Below, one piece after another: positions 1 to 8,305 of a DNA stretch of 64,000 nucleotides. The stretch's first letter is position 1. Each line of letters starts with the position of its first letter. Under the pieces are notes generated by a model. That model was not told where the DNA came from. It saw only the letters and a program-made list of their open reading frames with translations, and did not search any database. The translations under genes and the position numbers were made by a program. This stretch comes from Oscillibacter sp. (GTDB taxonomy: Bacteria > Bacillota > Clostridia > Oscillospirales > Oscillospiraceae), in NCBI GenBank assembly GCA_003539495.1, contig DPPB01000031.1:47818-111817 (forward strand), read 5' to 3'.

Positions 1-327
1 CTGCACAACGGCATCGGCGGTTCCTCCTTTGACACCGTAGTGCATATCTGCAAGACCCTTGGTATCAAAGCCCTATCGGACGATTCCGCCTTCTACCTGA
101 CGGACGACACGCAGGATTTGCTGACCCAGTATGCCCAGTTGGATAGCTATGGCCGGCATACCGTAGCCACCGTTCTGAAGGTGGAGGCTGATCGCTGCAA
201 GAAAGCCGCCGACGCTTTTACCGGCGAGGCCGCTGCCTTTGGCGGCAGCTTTACCAGTGTGAATATGCCCGCAGGCGATGCCGCAGACGCTGTCAATGCT
301 CTGCGCAGCCTGAAAAACAAGGAGTAA
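1..327 (+). CDS. XRE-type transcriptional regulator, C-terminal part (5' truncated by window edge)
   Basis: The frame is open from base 1, so the gene starts outside the window. The first visible residues (LHNGIGGSSFDTVVHICKTL) look like the last helices of an XRE/Cro helix-turn-helix domain. They are followed by a Gly-Arg-His 'SYGRHTVATVL' stretch often seen after the HTH in Firmicutes regulators. A GTG at 40 is internal, not the real start. The gene ends 14 bases before an ImmA/IrrE-like protease gene, the classic pairing in which the protease cleaves the repressor. The target operator is not visible. Confidence 0.65.
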   Translation: MHNGIGGSSFDTVVHICKTLGIKALSDDSAFYLTDDTQDLLTQYAQLDSYGRHTVATVLKVEADRCKKAADAFTGEAAAFGGSFTSVNMPAGDAADAVNALRSLKNKE

Positions 328-341
328 GAGGGGACCGTCTC

Positions 342-1001
342 ATGACACCTGTGCAGCGCGAGGCGCGCACATTTTTGTCGCAGTTTCACCGCCGGCCTTT
401 TACGGTTTCAGATCTTGAAAAAGCCCTGCAGGAGCAGGGCTTTTCCTTGGTTGAGTACAGCCGCATTTCCAACGGCAAGGAGGTCACCACTCTGCTCACC
501 TCCCTGCGTCTGTTTGATTATGCCGCCAGGCAATCCGCCTTCACCTATCAGGATCCCCACCTGCGGATCGTTTTTATGCAGGAAAACCTATCTCAGCAGG
601 AGCAAATAATCCTGCTGAGCCATGAGCTGGGGCACATTCTGTGCCGACATTTGGATCGGTCCCCCGCTACCGGCCCCGGCAGCAGCGTCCTCCAGGAGCA
701 GGAGGCCAATGAGTTTGCCTCTATCCTTCTGCGATATAACCGCCGCTGCAGGCCCAGGCGCATCGCCCTGTGGGGCGGCATCGGTATAGCCGTCGCCGCG
801 GCGCTGGTGGTGCTGATCTTGTGCATTTTCCCGGCCAGCTCCAGCCAGACGGTTTACTTAACGGAATCCGGTCGGTGCTACCACAGGCAGGATTGCCAGT
901 ATGTCATTGGCAAGGATAATACTGTCACCGTAACGGAGCAGCAGGCCAAGGATTCCGGTTATGACGCCTGCACCTGGTGCTTCGACCACAGCAGCTCATA
1001 A
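342..1001 (+). CDS. ImmA/IrrE-family metallo-endopeptidase with membrane anchor and C-terminal Cys/His domain
   Basis: The 219-residue protein has an HEXXH zinc-protease motif (HELGH at 94-98) with a downstream acidic ligand region (QEQEANEFA, about 119-127), as in the DUF955/ImmA family that cleaves XRE repressors. One membrane segment follows at about 142-164. A tail then carries H181, C185, C210 and C213, resembling the small metal-binding module found at the end of many phage and secreted Clostridia proteins. It directly follows the truncated regulator and is probably co-transcribed and functionally paired with it. Such pairs are common in mobile elements, but nothing else here proves mobility. 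The strong hairpin at 1147-1193 would terminate the unit. Confidence 0.8.
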   Translation: MTPVQREARTFLSQFHRRPFTVSDLEKALQEQGFSLVEYSRISNGKEVTTLLTSLRLFDYAARQSAFTYQDPHLRIVFMQENLSQQEQIILLSHELGHILCRHLDRSPATGPGSSVLQEQEANEFASILLRYNRRCRPRRIALWGGIGIAVAAALVVLILCIFPASSSQTVYLTESGRCYHRQDCQYVIGKDNTVTVTEQQAKDSGYDACTWCFDHSSS

Positions 1002-1146
1002 ACAGCGTATTGAAATGCTCTTTTTGCTTTGCTGCCTTCTTCATCCTGCTGACCGCATATTAGCTGCAGCCGGACGCGCCATCGGCGCTCGACAGGATTG
1101 CTAAGGTCGATGATAAGGATGGTGTGCGCTGTAAAATAGTGCGCAG

Positions 1147-1193
1147 AAAAAGACGAGTAAGCTTCCCGGAAGGGGCTGCTTACTCGTCTTTGC
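1147..1193 (+). terminator. Rho-independent terminator after the ImmA-like gene
   Basis: An 11-bp perfect stem (GACGAGTAAGC / GCTTACTCGTC) with a G-rich loop is followed by TTTGCTTTAT on the plus strand, downstream of the protease gene. A second perfect hairpin at 1224-1256 (CAGAGGCGCGGTGGAA stem) lies close to the end of the minus-strand surface gene and may terminate that one, though it lacks a clear T run. Confidence 0.7.
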
Positions 1194-1285
1194 TTTATGA
1201 CTCCGGCGGAGCGCATCTCGTTTCAGAGGCGCGGTGGAAATTCCACCGCGCCTCTGCTGTTTGGATTTGGTTGCAGCCGATGGGC

Positions 1286-4200
1286 TTACGCCTCCCGCTC
1301 CTTACGCTTCAGCACGAAGGCTGCGGCGAGAAGCGCCACGGGCAGGGCGATGACCCACACCAGCACGCCGGTGTCGCCGGTGGCGGGGGTGTCAGTGCCG
1401 GGATTCGTGGGATCGGTCTTACCGGGATCGCTGGGATCGGTCTTGCCGGGATCACTGGGATCGGTCTTGCCGGGATCATCGGGATTGGCAGGCGTATTGC
1501 CGCCGGTCTGGATGGTCACATCACTCATATCGTACAGGCTGGTCTGGCCATTTAGGAAGCGGTAGTACGACGCCAGGGCGTAGTAGCCCTGCTCGGTGGC
1601 CATACCGTTCCGCTCGCCGTCAGCGGTGTGCTTAAATCCGCCGCCGTCCACATAGAATCCGGCCAGGGCGCCCAAAACAGTGGAGCCGTTCTTCACAAAG
1701 CGGCTGTCTGTGGCGGGGTCGATGCCCAGGGCCGTCAGGGCCACGATAACTTGGGCGCAGGATTCGCTGTTCACGGTGCCCCAGCTGCCAAAGCCGCCGT
1801 CGCTGCGCTGCAGGGTGGAAAGAGCCTCCAGGGCCTTATCCACAGCGGCCTTTACGGTCTCGTTGGTCTTATAGTAGGGGGCCAGGGCCTGGATGGCCAT
1901 AGCGGTCATATCGGTGTCGGCGTTCTCGCCGCTGAGGTTCCAGCCGCCGTTGGGAAGCTGGGCATCCAGGATCACCTGAATCAGCTTCTCCCGGGTCACA
2001 TCACCCATGGTGGGATAATTGTGGCTATCCAGGGCAATAAGGGTGAAAATGGGGCCGTTGATGCCCTGCTTCTGCACATAGGCCATGTTATCCAGGCCCT
2101 TCAGCAGGTTGTGGCCACCCACATTGGTGACATCCTTGCCGATAGCCGTCAGGGCCAGGATAATGCGGGCGTTGTCGGTGACCTTCGCCCGGTGCAGACG
2201 CTCATTGGCGTCAGCCATGGCCTTCACATACTCCACCACATTGTCATAGTACCCGGCGGGCACAGTGCGGCCACTGCGGGCCAGGCCGATGACCATCCAC
2301 TCGCCACCGGTGGAGCCGACGCCGGGGGTACCCAGGGCGGCGATAAAGTCGCCGGTGGTCTTGTAAATCTTCTCCAGACGCTCGCTCTGCTCGGCCAGCA
2401 GCCGGGCATAAGCCGCCTCGGCGGCGGTGAGCTTGTCGTAGTTCTTGACCTCTGCCTTCTGCTCCTCGGTCAGGGCGTCATAGGCCGCACGGGCCGCCTG
2501 GATGGCGCTCTCGGAATCCAGGGTCACCTCGCCGATGGCGTCGATAAGCTTCTCCACAGGCTTGGCGGGCTTCAGAACCGCCAGGCGAGCCTCGGCGGCG
2601 GTGAGCTTCTCATAGCTCTTGACCTCGGCCTGCTGGGCCTCCGTCAGTGCCTCATAGGCAGCCCGGGCGGCGTCGATGGCGCCCTCAGACTCCAGGGTCA
2701 CCTCGCCGATGGCGTCGATCATATCGTCCACGGCCTTGGCAGCCTTCAGATCGGCCAGGCGAGCCTCAGCGGCGGTGAGCTTATCATAGCTCTTGACCTC
2801 GGCCTGCTGGGCCTCTGTCAGTGCCTCATAGGCAGCCCGAGCGGCAGCAATGGCATCTTCGGACTCCAGGGTCACCTCTCCGATGGCATCGATCATGTCG
2901 TCCACAGGCTTGGCGGCCTTCAGATCGGCCAGGCGAGCCTCGGCGGCGGTGAGCTTGTCATAGCTCTTGACCTCGGCCTGCTGGGCCTCCGTCAGTGCCT
3001 CATAGGCAGCCCGGGCAGCGGCGATGGCCTCCTCGGACTCCAGGGTCACCTCGCCAATAGCGTCGATCATATCGTCCACGGCCTTGGCAGCCTTCAGATC
3101 GGCCAGGCGAGCCTCGGCAGCGGTGAGCACGTTGTAGTTGGTGACCTGCTCCTTCTGCGTCTCCGTCAGTGCCTCATAGGCAGCCCGGGCGGCGGTGATG
3201 GCCTCCTCGGACGCCAGGGTCACCTCGCCAATGGCGTCGATCTTCTCTATAACGTCGTTTACATACCAGCCCTCCAGCTTCAGGGACAGAGCGGGCAGCT
3301 GGGAAACTATAGCAGCAGCACTTGTGCCATACGGATTGTCGATACCGTCACCATAGGATAGGATGCGGTGAGTGGGGACTTTTGCAAAGCCGCCCACATT
3401 GATGGCGCCGGTCAGGTCGAAGCTCAGACCATCCCAATCCTCGGGGATGGTAATCTCAAGCTTCTGGCGGACAGGATTGCCGCTGAAGTCATACACACCA
3501 CCCCAGCCGCCGGGATTGGACTTATAATATTTGCCGTCAGCACCCTTGTAGTACAGGGTGAAGTTAAAGTTATAGGCGCCGGAAATCTTCTCCTTGGGGC
3601 TAATGAGGCCATGGAACTGAACGGTCACCTTGTCCCCGGCCTTGAACTCGGTGCCTGCGGGGAGGACCTTGCCGTCCGCATCCAGGAAGTCATAGCTGAC
3701 GCCCCGGGCGGTGACCACCTGGTAGGTCTTAACGCCGTCCTTCTCCACGCAGAGGATGTGCCGGCCGGTAGTGAGGCCGGTAACCGTCACGGTGCCGTCG
3801 GCGGCCACGGTGACGCCCTTGGAGGTAAAGCCGCTAAAGCTCATCTTGTCGGTGACGGTGGAGCGGGCCACGGTGACGGTGCAGCCTTCCTCGGGCTTAA
3901 AGCTGTAGGATGCACCTGCATCGCCCAGGTAGAACAGGATGTCGTGCTCGGCATCCAATGCCTTCTGCGCATCGCTGCTTATGGTGGCATCCATCCGGTC
4001 CATGGTCATGTTGGTGGCAATGGAGGAGCCATCCGCCCCCACGGACACCACGAACACGCCGGTGCACTCCGGCCAGATGGCGGAGAAGCCGCGGTTTTCC
4101 TTGTTGCTGGTCTGGCCCTGCATATGGGTCATGGCGTCATAGGTCACCAGGACGATGGCCGTGCCGGCCTTATTGGCCTTCATATACGCCAGGGAGCTGT

Positions 4201-4297
4201 TGTTCTCGTCGGGGGTGATGGTCACCACATCGCTGGACTGACCGTTCAGGTCCACCACGGTGTAATGCACATCCGGCAGGGCGATCTGGGCATTCAT
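1286..4297 (-). CDS. Surface protein, C-terminal part: 58-aa repeats, alpha/alpha toroid (cobalamin-binding-like), cell-wall anchor
   Basis: This 1003-residue frame is the continuation, in the same reading frame, of the gene at 4316-6784; a single TAG at 4316-4318 separates them. There is no Shine-Dalgarno before the ATG at 4297, so independent translation is doubtful. Domains in order: beta-rich region (1-345); five near-identical repeats of about 58 residues (about 350-635; unit contains IDAIGEVTL and AARAAYEALTE); a helical toroid of the prenyltransferase/terpene-cyclase-like fold (about 640-945; motifs DTDMTAMAIQALAPY and QRSDGGFGSWG). A Pro/Asp-rich spacer (DPSDPGKTDPSDPGKTD) then leads to a sortase-like PATGD motif with hydrophobic segment and basic tail. 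Intrinsic factor and transcobalamin use this same toroid plus a DUF4430-like domain to bind B12. That function is inferred for this protein. Confidence 0.75.
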   Translation of the reverse strand: MNAQIALPDVHYTVVDLNGQSSDVVTITPDENNSSLAYMKANKAGTAIVLVTYDAMTHMQGQTSNKENRGFSAIWPECTGVFVVSVGADGSSIATNMTMDRMDATISSDAQKALDAEHDILFYLGDAGASYSFKPEEGCTVTVARSTVTDKMSFSGFTSKGVTVAADGTVTVTGLTTGRHILCVEKDGVKTYQVVTARGVSYDFLDADGKVLPAGTEFKAGDKVTVQFHGLISPKEKISGAYNFNFTLYYKGADGKYYKSNPGGWGGVYDFSGNPVRQKLEITIPEDWDGLSFDLTGAINVGGFAKVPTHRILSYGDGIDNPYGTSAAAIVSQLPALSLKLEGWYVNDVIEKIDAIGEVTLASEEAITAARAAYEALTETQKEQVTNYNVLTAAEARLADLKAAKAVDDMIDAIGEVTLESEEAIAAARAAYEALTEAQQAEVKSYDKLTAAEARLADLKAAKPVDDMIDAIGEVTLESEDAIAAARAAYEALTEAQQAEVKSYDKLTAAEARLADLKAAKAVDDMIDAIGEVTLESEGAIDAARAAYEALTEAQQAEVKSYEKLTAAEARLAVLKPAKPVEKLIDAIGEVTLDSESAIQAARAAYDALTEEQKAEVKNYDKLTAAEAAYARLLAEQSERLEKIYKTTGDFIAALGTPGVGSTGGEWMVIGLARSGRTVPAGYYDNVVEYVKAMADANERLHRAKVTDNARIILALTAIGKDVTNVGGHNLLKGLDNMAYVQKQGINGPIFTLIALDSHNYPTMGDVTREKLIQVILDAQLPNGGWNLSGENADTDMTAMAIQALAPYYKTNETVKAAVDKALEALSTLQRSDGGFGSWGTVNSESCAQVIVALTALGIDPATDSRFVKNGSTVLGALAGFYVDGGGFKHTADGERNGMATEQGYYALASYYRFLNGQTSLYDMSDVTIQTGGNTPANPDDPGKTDPSDPGKTDPSDPGKTDPTNPGTDTPATGDTGVLVWVIALPVALLAAAFVLKRKEREA
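2405..3255 (-). repeat. Five tandem 174-bp coding repeats
   Basis: A roughly 174-base unit recurs five times within the surface-protein gene. The start of the unit (reverse complement of GATGGCGTCGAT) recurs near 2535, 2710, 2884, 3058 and 3232. The encoded 58-residue unit is predicted helical and highly conserved between copies, with the outer copies most diverged. Such arrays usually act as stalks that hold a binding domain away from the wall and change length by recombination. The spacing is in-frame throughout. Confidence 0.85.
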
Positions 4298-4315
4298 AAA
4301 GTTCTCAATGGCTTG

Positions 4316-4318
4316 CTA
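4316..4318 (-). other. In-frame TAG splitting the surface-protein gene
   Basis: Read on the minus strand the junction is ...F-R-C-TAG-Q-A-I-E-N-F-M. Both sides lie in one frame with no other stop over 1832 codons. The stop is one base away from TGG (Trp), and an aromatic residue would suit the surrounding R-x-W-x-A-type beta-domain text. Several other genes in the window end in TAG (second cobU-like gene, spoIID, the LDH-like gene, mgtE), so TAG is an ordinary stop in this genome. The simplest reading is a nonsense mutation or a base-call error. Confidence 0.85.
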
Positions 4319-6784
4319 GCAGCGGAACACGTCCAGCTCCCGGGTCTGGCCCTGCTCCAGGTTCAGATAGCCCTTCTGATTGATATTCAGGTATACATTA
4401 CCCAGGTCATAAACATTCTTATTGAAGCGGTTCACCGTGTCCTTGGTGAAGGACTCGTCCCCAATGTGCAGGTCGTCCTTGGTCACATTGAAGGTAGCGC
4501 CTGCCTTGTACTTGCCAAAGGTCCAGTAGGTCACGCCGTCCGGGTGCTGCACACGGAGGAAGTGGTTCACGCTGGTCTCCGACAGGAGGAAAGTGACGGT
4601 CATGGTGTCGCCCTCGGTCTTGGTAGACAGAGGCTTGGCGAAGTCATAGACATAGTAGTTGCCGAACTCGCCCATGCTGACAGTGGACCCGGCGGGGGCG
4701 GTGACGGTGACGGGCACGGCCACGGGGATCTTGGCAGTGAGGTCCAGCGCACCTTTATCCGTCGTTTCGCTGCGGGATTTTTTGACGGTGATGGGATTAT
4801 AGTCCGCCGCCTTATCCCCCACAGGGGTCAGGGTTGCTTTCAGCGTGTCGCCCTCAACAAAAATGCCGGAGGTGCGGGTGGTGCCCCAGTTAGTGGAGGT
4901 GCCTGGCTCGGCCTTGCGGTTCATGCCGTCGGCGCTGACCACCTGGTAGTCGATGGTGTAGTCGGTGTTCTCGATCCAGCCGTTGTTGGTGGCATAGATC
5001 GCATAGACCCGCTGGAAGGTGATGGCAGTGGTGTCCTCCGCCACGGTGACAACGATGCCGCCGTTATACTGGCCGGCTTCATTGTAGCCCTGAACCCAGT
5101 AGTTGCCCACAGGCAGCTTCACATCGGCATACTTCAGTTTGTAGCCATCAGCCACGGTGGACTTGCCGGCCAGCAGGTCCACATCGCCCTTGACGCCGCC
5201 GGCATAGCTATACAGCTTCAGGGACGCCAGCTGGGCGCTATGCAGGCCCTTCAGGTCCAAGGTGACCATGGGGATCTCCTTGACCTTGGCCGTGGGATTC
5301 ATCAGCGCATAGACTCCCTCGTCCTCGTTGCTCACGGCGGTGAGATAGCCGGTGAAGCCATCGGCCACGGTAAAGGTGGCCTGGCCCTTTTTATCGGTGA
5401 CAGCGCCTTCAATGACGGTGACAGCGCCGGTCTCGGGATCCACCCAGCCCAGCTTGGCCCCCTCCAGGGGCTTGGCCGCAGCCTTCAGCTCGGCAGGAGT
5501 CTTGTGCAGGTAGGCACTCGAAGCGTAGAAGCCGGTGACGGTAGCGGTGACCTTCTGTCCCACATACATCTCGGCGGGAGCATCCACCCAGGTATAATAG
5601 TCCGACCAGGTGCTGTCATCCGCATACACGTAAAAGTCCACCACGTCGCCGCTGAGCAGCGGGGTATTGGTGACCATGGTGCCGTTGTAGCCGCCGCCGT
5701 AGGAGGCAGGGGTACCGTCATTGGGATACCCCTGGTTTACAAAGAAACCGCAGGCGTAGGTCTCAACGCCGAAAATCTTGGAGATCCAGCCGCTGCTGCC
5801 CACAGCCAGATACTCCCCGGCTGTTTCCTTGGTAAAGGCTTCACCAAAGACCAGCTCGTGGGCCTTGACCAGGGCGTCCAGGGCGGTCACTCCCTCCAAT
5901 GCATCGGTAAAGCCGTATTTCTCGGCTTCAAGGGCGGAAACCTCCACCTCCTGGGGTGCGTGGAGATAGGCGCCCACCATCTGGGAGCGGAGCGTCACCT
6001 TCACGGCGGCAGGGGCCTCCTGGGAAACGGTGATCTTATACTCGTGGGCCTCAGCATCTTTGTTCATGCTGGGCCAGGAGGGATCGCCGCACTTGACGGT
6101 GATGACCGTTCCGTCGGCCACAGGGATCTTAGCCGTGCGCTTGTACTCCGTGCCGTCCACGCTGGTGCGGACCTGGAAGTTCTTGTTGGTGGCGGTGGGA
6201 GTGACCTGAACGCTGCTGACCTTGGAGGACAGCTTCAGGGTATAGCTGTCGGTGTCCTTGTGAAAGGTGGGGGACAGCTGGCCATCGCTGAAGGTCAGGG
6301 CCTTGACGGTGGTGTCATTGTTATTCCAGCTGCCGCCCAGGTCGTCGCCATAGGCGCGGGTGTACATGACGCGGATCTCGTCGCCGGCCTCCAGGGTGCC
6401 TGCGGCCACGGTAAAGGCGGCGAAGCCTTCGTTGGTAAACCAATCGTTGAGGGTTCCCATCCAGCCGGAAGCGGAGCCGCCGTCAAGCTCAGACAGGCCG
6501 TTGATCTCGCTGATGTAGGTAGTGCCGGTATGGGTGTATCCCTTGGCGTCCAACGCCTCAAAGACACAGCCCATCATGGTGGAATCCCCGGTGAGCTTCA
6601 CCCAGGTATCCACCAGCGTGCCGGTCCAGGCAGGAGCTTTACCATCCACAGGTTTTGTGAAGGTAGTGTTTTCCACGATGACATGGGCCTTGCCCAGGTC
6701 AACGGGCGCTGCCAGCACGGAGGTGGGCACCAGGGACAGGGCCATCACCAATGCCAGCAGCAGGGATAAAATCTTTTTCTTCAT
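4316..6784 (-). CDS. Surface protein, N-terminal part: signal peptide, DUF4430-like (transcobalamin-type) domains
   Basis: The 822-residue frame starts with a clear Sec signal peptide (MKKKILSLLLALVMALSL; cleavage near VLA-A25) and a good Shine-Dalgarno (AAAGGAAATAAGAG). Residues about 55-150 match the DUF4430/transcobalamin C-terminal pattern (SGWMGTLNDWF, then LEAGDEIRVMYT). A cadherin-like beta-sandwich region follows (about 165-260), then a second DUF4430-like stretch (about 280-390, GSSGWISKIFG...GDVVDFYVY) and further beta domains. The frame ends at TAG 4316-4318 and would continue unbroken for 1009 codons if that codon were read. The cobalamin riboswitch at 6912-7130 precedes it. The likely role is corrinoid capture at the cell surface (inference from domain set plus riboswitch). 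Confidence 0.78.
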   Translation of the reverse strand: MKKKILSLLLALVMALSLVPTSVLAAPVDLGKAHVIVENTTFTKPVDGKAPAWTGTLVDTWVKLTGDSTMMGCVFEALDAKGYTHTGTTYISEINGLSELDGGSASGWMGTLNDWFTNEGFAAFTVAAGTLEAGDEIRVMYTRAYGDDLGGSWNNNDTTVKALTFSDGQLSPTFHKDTDSYTLKLSSKVSSVQVTPTATNKNFQVRTSVDGTEYKRTAKIPVADGTVITVKCGDPSWPSMNKDAEAHEYKITVSQEAPAAVKVTLRSQMVGAYLHAPQEVEVSALEAEKYGFTDALEGVTALDALVKAHELVFGEAFTKETAGEYLAVGSSGWISKIFGVETYACGFFVNQGYPNDGTPASYGGGYNGTMVTNTPLLSGDVVDFYVYADDSTWSDYYTWVDAPAEMYVGQKVTATVTGFYASSAYLHKTPAELKAAAKPLEGAKLGWVDPETGAVTVIEGAVTDKKGQATFTVADGFTGYLTAVSNEDEGVYALMNPTAKVKEIPMVTLDLKGLHSAQLASLKLYSYAGGVKGDVDLLAGKSTVADGYKLKYADVKLPVGNYWVQGYNEAGQYNGGIVVTVAEDTTAITFQRVYAIYATNNGWIENTDYTIDYQVVSADGMNRKAEPGTSTNWGTTRTSGIFVEGDTLKATLTPVGDKAADYNPITVKKSRSETTDKGALDLTAKIPVAVPVTVTAPAGSTVSMGEFGNYYVYDFAKPLSTKTEGDTMTVTFLLSETSVNHFLRVQHPDGVTYWTFGKYKAGATFNVTKDDLHIGDESFTKDTVNRFNKNVYDLGNVYLNINQKGYLNLEQGQTRELDVFRC

Positions 6785-6911
6785 CTCTTATTTCCTTTCT
6801 TTCGAATTTTATGCAAACGCCTCTATGGCGAATTTGCCGAGGAACGGGGGCGGAGCGGCTTAAACTCCGGCCCCCTATGGAAAGATGCGGCTGCTGCGCC
6901 GCTTCGGCTTG

Positions 6912-6949
6912 GCAAAAAGAAACGCCCGGCTGCCATAGGCAGCCGGGCG
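6912..6949 (-). terminator. Terminator of the cobalamin riboswitch expression platform
   Basis: A perfect 12-bp stem (CGCCCGGCTGCC / GGCAGCCGGGCG, 6923-6949) with a three-base loop is followed on the minus strand by TTTCTTTTT. It lies between the cobalamin aptamer and the surface-protein start, as expected for an aptamer that attenuates transcription when B12 is plentiful. Confidence 0.8.
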
Positions 6950-6984
6950 CAATAATCCCTTACATTTTGCGCTTCGACCCCGGT

Positions 6985-7130
6985 GATGGCAGCGGTCTGG
7001 GAGCAGCGCCTTGCGTATCTGACTTAGCCTGTCAAAGCAGGCTTCACAGTGACCGTCTCGCGGGGCTTTTCACCCCATTCCGCCGCCGGGATAATACCCG
7101 GCTCACGCTGTCCCATTATTCGGTTGTCTC
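6985..7130 (-). promoter_or_regulatory. Cobalamin riboswitch
   Basis: The minus strand carries the B12-box signatures in order. They are GGGGTGAAAAGCCCCGCGAG, then GGTCACTGTGA, then a small paired element (GCCTGCTTTGACAGGC) and AAGTCAGATAC. These match the conserved core of the adenosylcobalamin riboswitch class. The aptamer is followed by an intrinsic terminator and then the surface-protein gene. It sits downstream of the cob salvage genes, so it controls the surface protein and not the salvage operon. Confidence 0.85.
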
Positions 7131-7195
7131 CACTTTAACACACCCTGCGGCAAAATACAAGCCCCTTTTCGCCATTTTTTTCGGGGCAGCGCAGA

Positions 7196-7552
7196 CTACT
7201 TCAGCCGCAGCGGCAGGCCGCAGAAGATCCGGGTGACGGAGTCCGCCTGCCGGGCCAGAGTGCACACGGCCCGGCCCACCTCCTCCCGCCATAGGCGCTG
7301 GGTCTTATCCATAGGCACCACTCCGCAGGACACGTCCGTGCAAAGCACCACGGCATCCGGCCGCAGGTTGGGCAGCACAAAGGGCTCCCCGGCGGCTACG
7401 GCGGCATACACCGCCTGCTCTAAATAGCAGATGCAGCGGCGGGAGGTGTCAAAGCCGCCGTCATAGCAGGCCAGATCCTCCTGCGTCAGGTGAAAATGCT
7501 CCATAGCGTAGGCCAGCTTCCCCTGATAGGCCCCACCGATGATGAGATCCAT
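7196..7552 (-). CDS. Short CobU-like adenosylcobinamide kinase/guanylyltransferase-family protein
   Basis: At 118 residues it is shorter than classical CobU (about 180). A P-loop-like start (IIGGAYQGKLAYA) has Leu where Ser/Thr is expected after GK. The C-terminal half resembles the end of CobU (DVSCGVVPMDK...GRAVCTLARQAD...FCGLPLRLK). The middle part with the GMP-accepting His region is missing. It has a strong Shine-Dalgarno (AAGGAGG) and is the last gene of the salvage operon, ending in TAG. It may be a separate subunit, a regulator, or a degenerate copy; activity cannot be judged here. Confidence 0.7.
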   Translation of the reverse strand: MDLIIGGAYQGKLAYAMEHFHLTQEDLACYDGGFDTSRRCICYLEQAVYAAVAAGEPFVLPNLRPDAVVLCTDVSCGVVPMDKTQRLWREEVGRAVCTLARQADSVTRIFCGLPLRLK

Positions 7553-7564
7553 AGTCTTTCCTCC

Positions 7565-8305
7565 TTATAACAGCAGCAGCGCGGCGCTGCCGGCCAATTC
7601 ACCCAAAGTGATAGCAGCACCGGAGATATCCCCGCACATGCCGCCCAAATTCCGCCGCAGAGAAAAGGCCGTGACGGCAGCCACAAAAATAGCCATCGCC
7701 GGGGGTAAAAAGCCCCACCCGGAAACCAGCACACCCAGCCCCACGGACACAGCCCCCAAAGCCCATGCGGTGGCGGCGGCCCCCCGGCTCTGCCCCATGG
7801 CATGGTAGCCGCTGGTCTCCAATGGTTTAAGGCCCAGCACCGCCCCGGCGCTGACACACCGGGCCCCGGCGCACACCAGGGGCAGCGCCCACAGTCTGTC
7901 CGCCTCCCCCGGGCAGAGCCACACGCTGTACCCGGCCATAGCCAGCAGCACCAGGCAGATAACGGCAAAGGAGCCCACATGGGAGTCCTTGAGTATCTCC
8001 CGGCGGCGGGCCTGCTCCCGGCGGGAGAGCACCGCGTCACAACAGTCCATAAAACCGTCCAGGTGGATAAAGCCTGTGAGACACCAGGGCGCTACCGTCA
8101 TGCACAGGGCAAAAATGGGTCCCGGCGCAGAAATGCGCAGCAGCAAAAGGCCGATCCCCGCCCAGATAAGCCCCAAAGCGCCGCCTAAAAAAGGCAGGCA
8201 CAGGAGCATCTGCCGGTAGCAGCCGCTGTCCCAACGGCGGATGGGGTTGGGAATGGCACAAAACATCCCCCAACACATAGAAAAGCCGGTGAACCATTTT
8301 TTCAT
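7565..8305 (-). CDS. cobS: Adenosylcobinamide-GDP ribazoletransferase (cobalamin synthase)
   Basis: This 246-residue integral membrane protein joins adenosylcobinamide-GDP to alpha-ribazole(-phosphate), the last joining step of the nucleotide-loop pathway. Family hallmarks visible are IPNPIRRW near the N-terminus, GFIHLDGFMDCCDAVLSRR (the conserved acidic HLDG-D-D motif, about 75-95), and KDSHVGSFA. Several hydrophobic segments follow. The start overlaps the cobU stop by ATGA, indicating translational coupling. Confidence 0.93.
   Translation of the reverse strand: MKKWFTGFSMCWGMFCAIPNPIRRWDSGCYRQMLLCLPFLGGALGLIWAGIGLLLLRISAPGPIFALCMTVAPWCLTGFIHLDGFMDCCDAVLSRREQARRREILKDSHVGSFAVICLVLLAMAGYSVWLCPGEADRLWALPLVCAGARCVSAGAVLGLKPLETSGYHAMGQSRGAAATAWALGAVSVGLGVLVSGWGFLPPAMAIFVAAVTAFSLRRNLGGMCGDISGAAITLGELAGSAALLLL

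Noticed and set aside
2405..3255. Possible CRISPR-like array (regular 174-base period)
   Set aside because: The repeats are long, in frame and encode a conserved peptide; there are no short repeats with unique spacers.
3368..6769. Plus-strand open frame of 1133 codons opposite the surface protein
   Set aside because: Antisense shadow of the high-GC gene; Gly/His/Ala-rich text without domains, and the minus strand has signal peptide, repeats and anchor.
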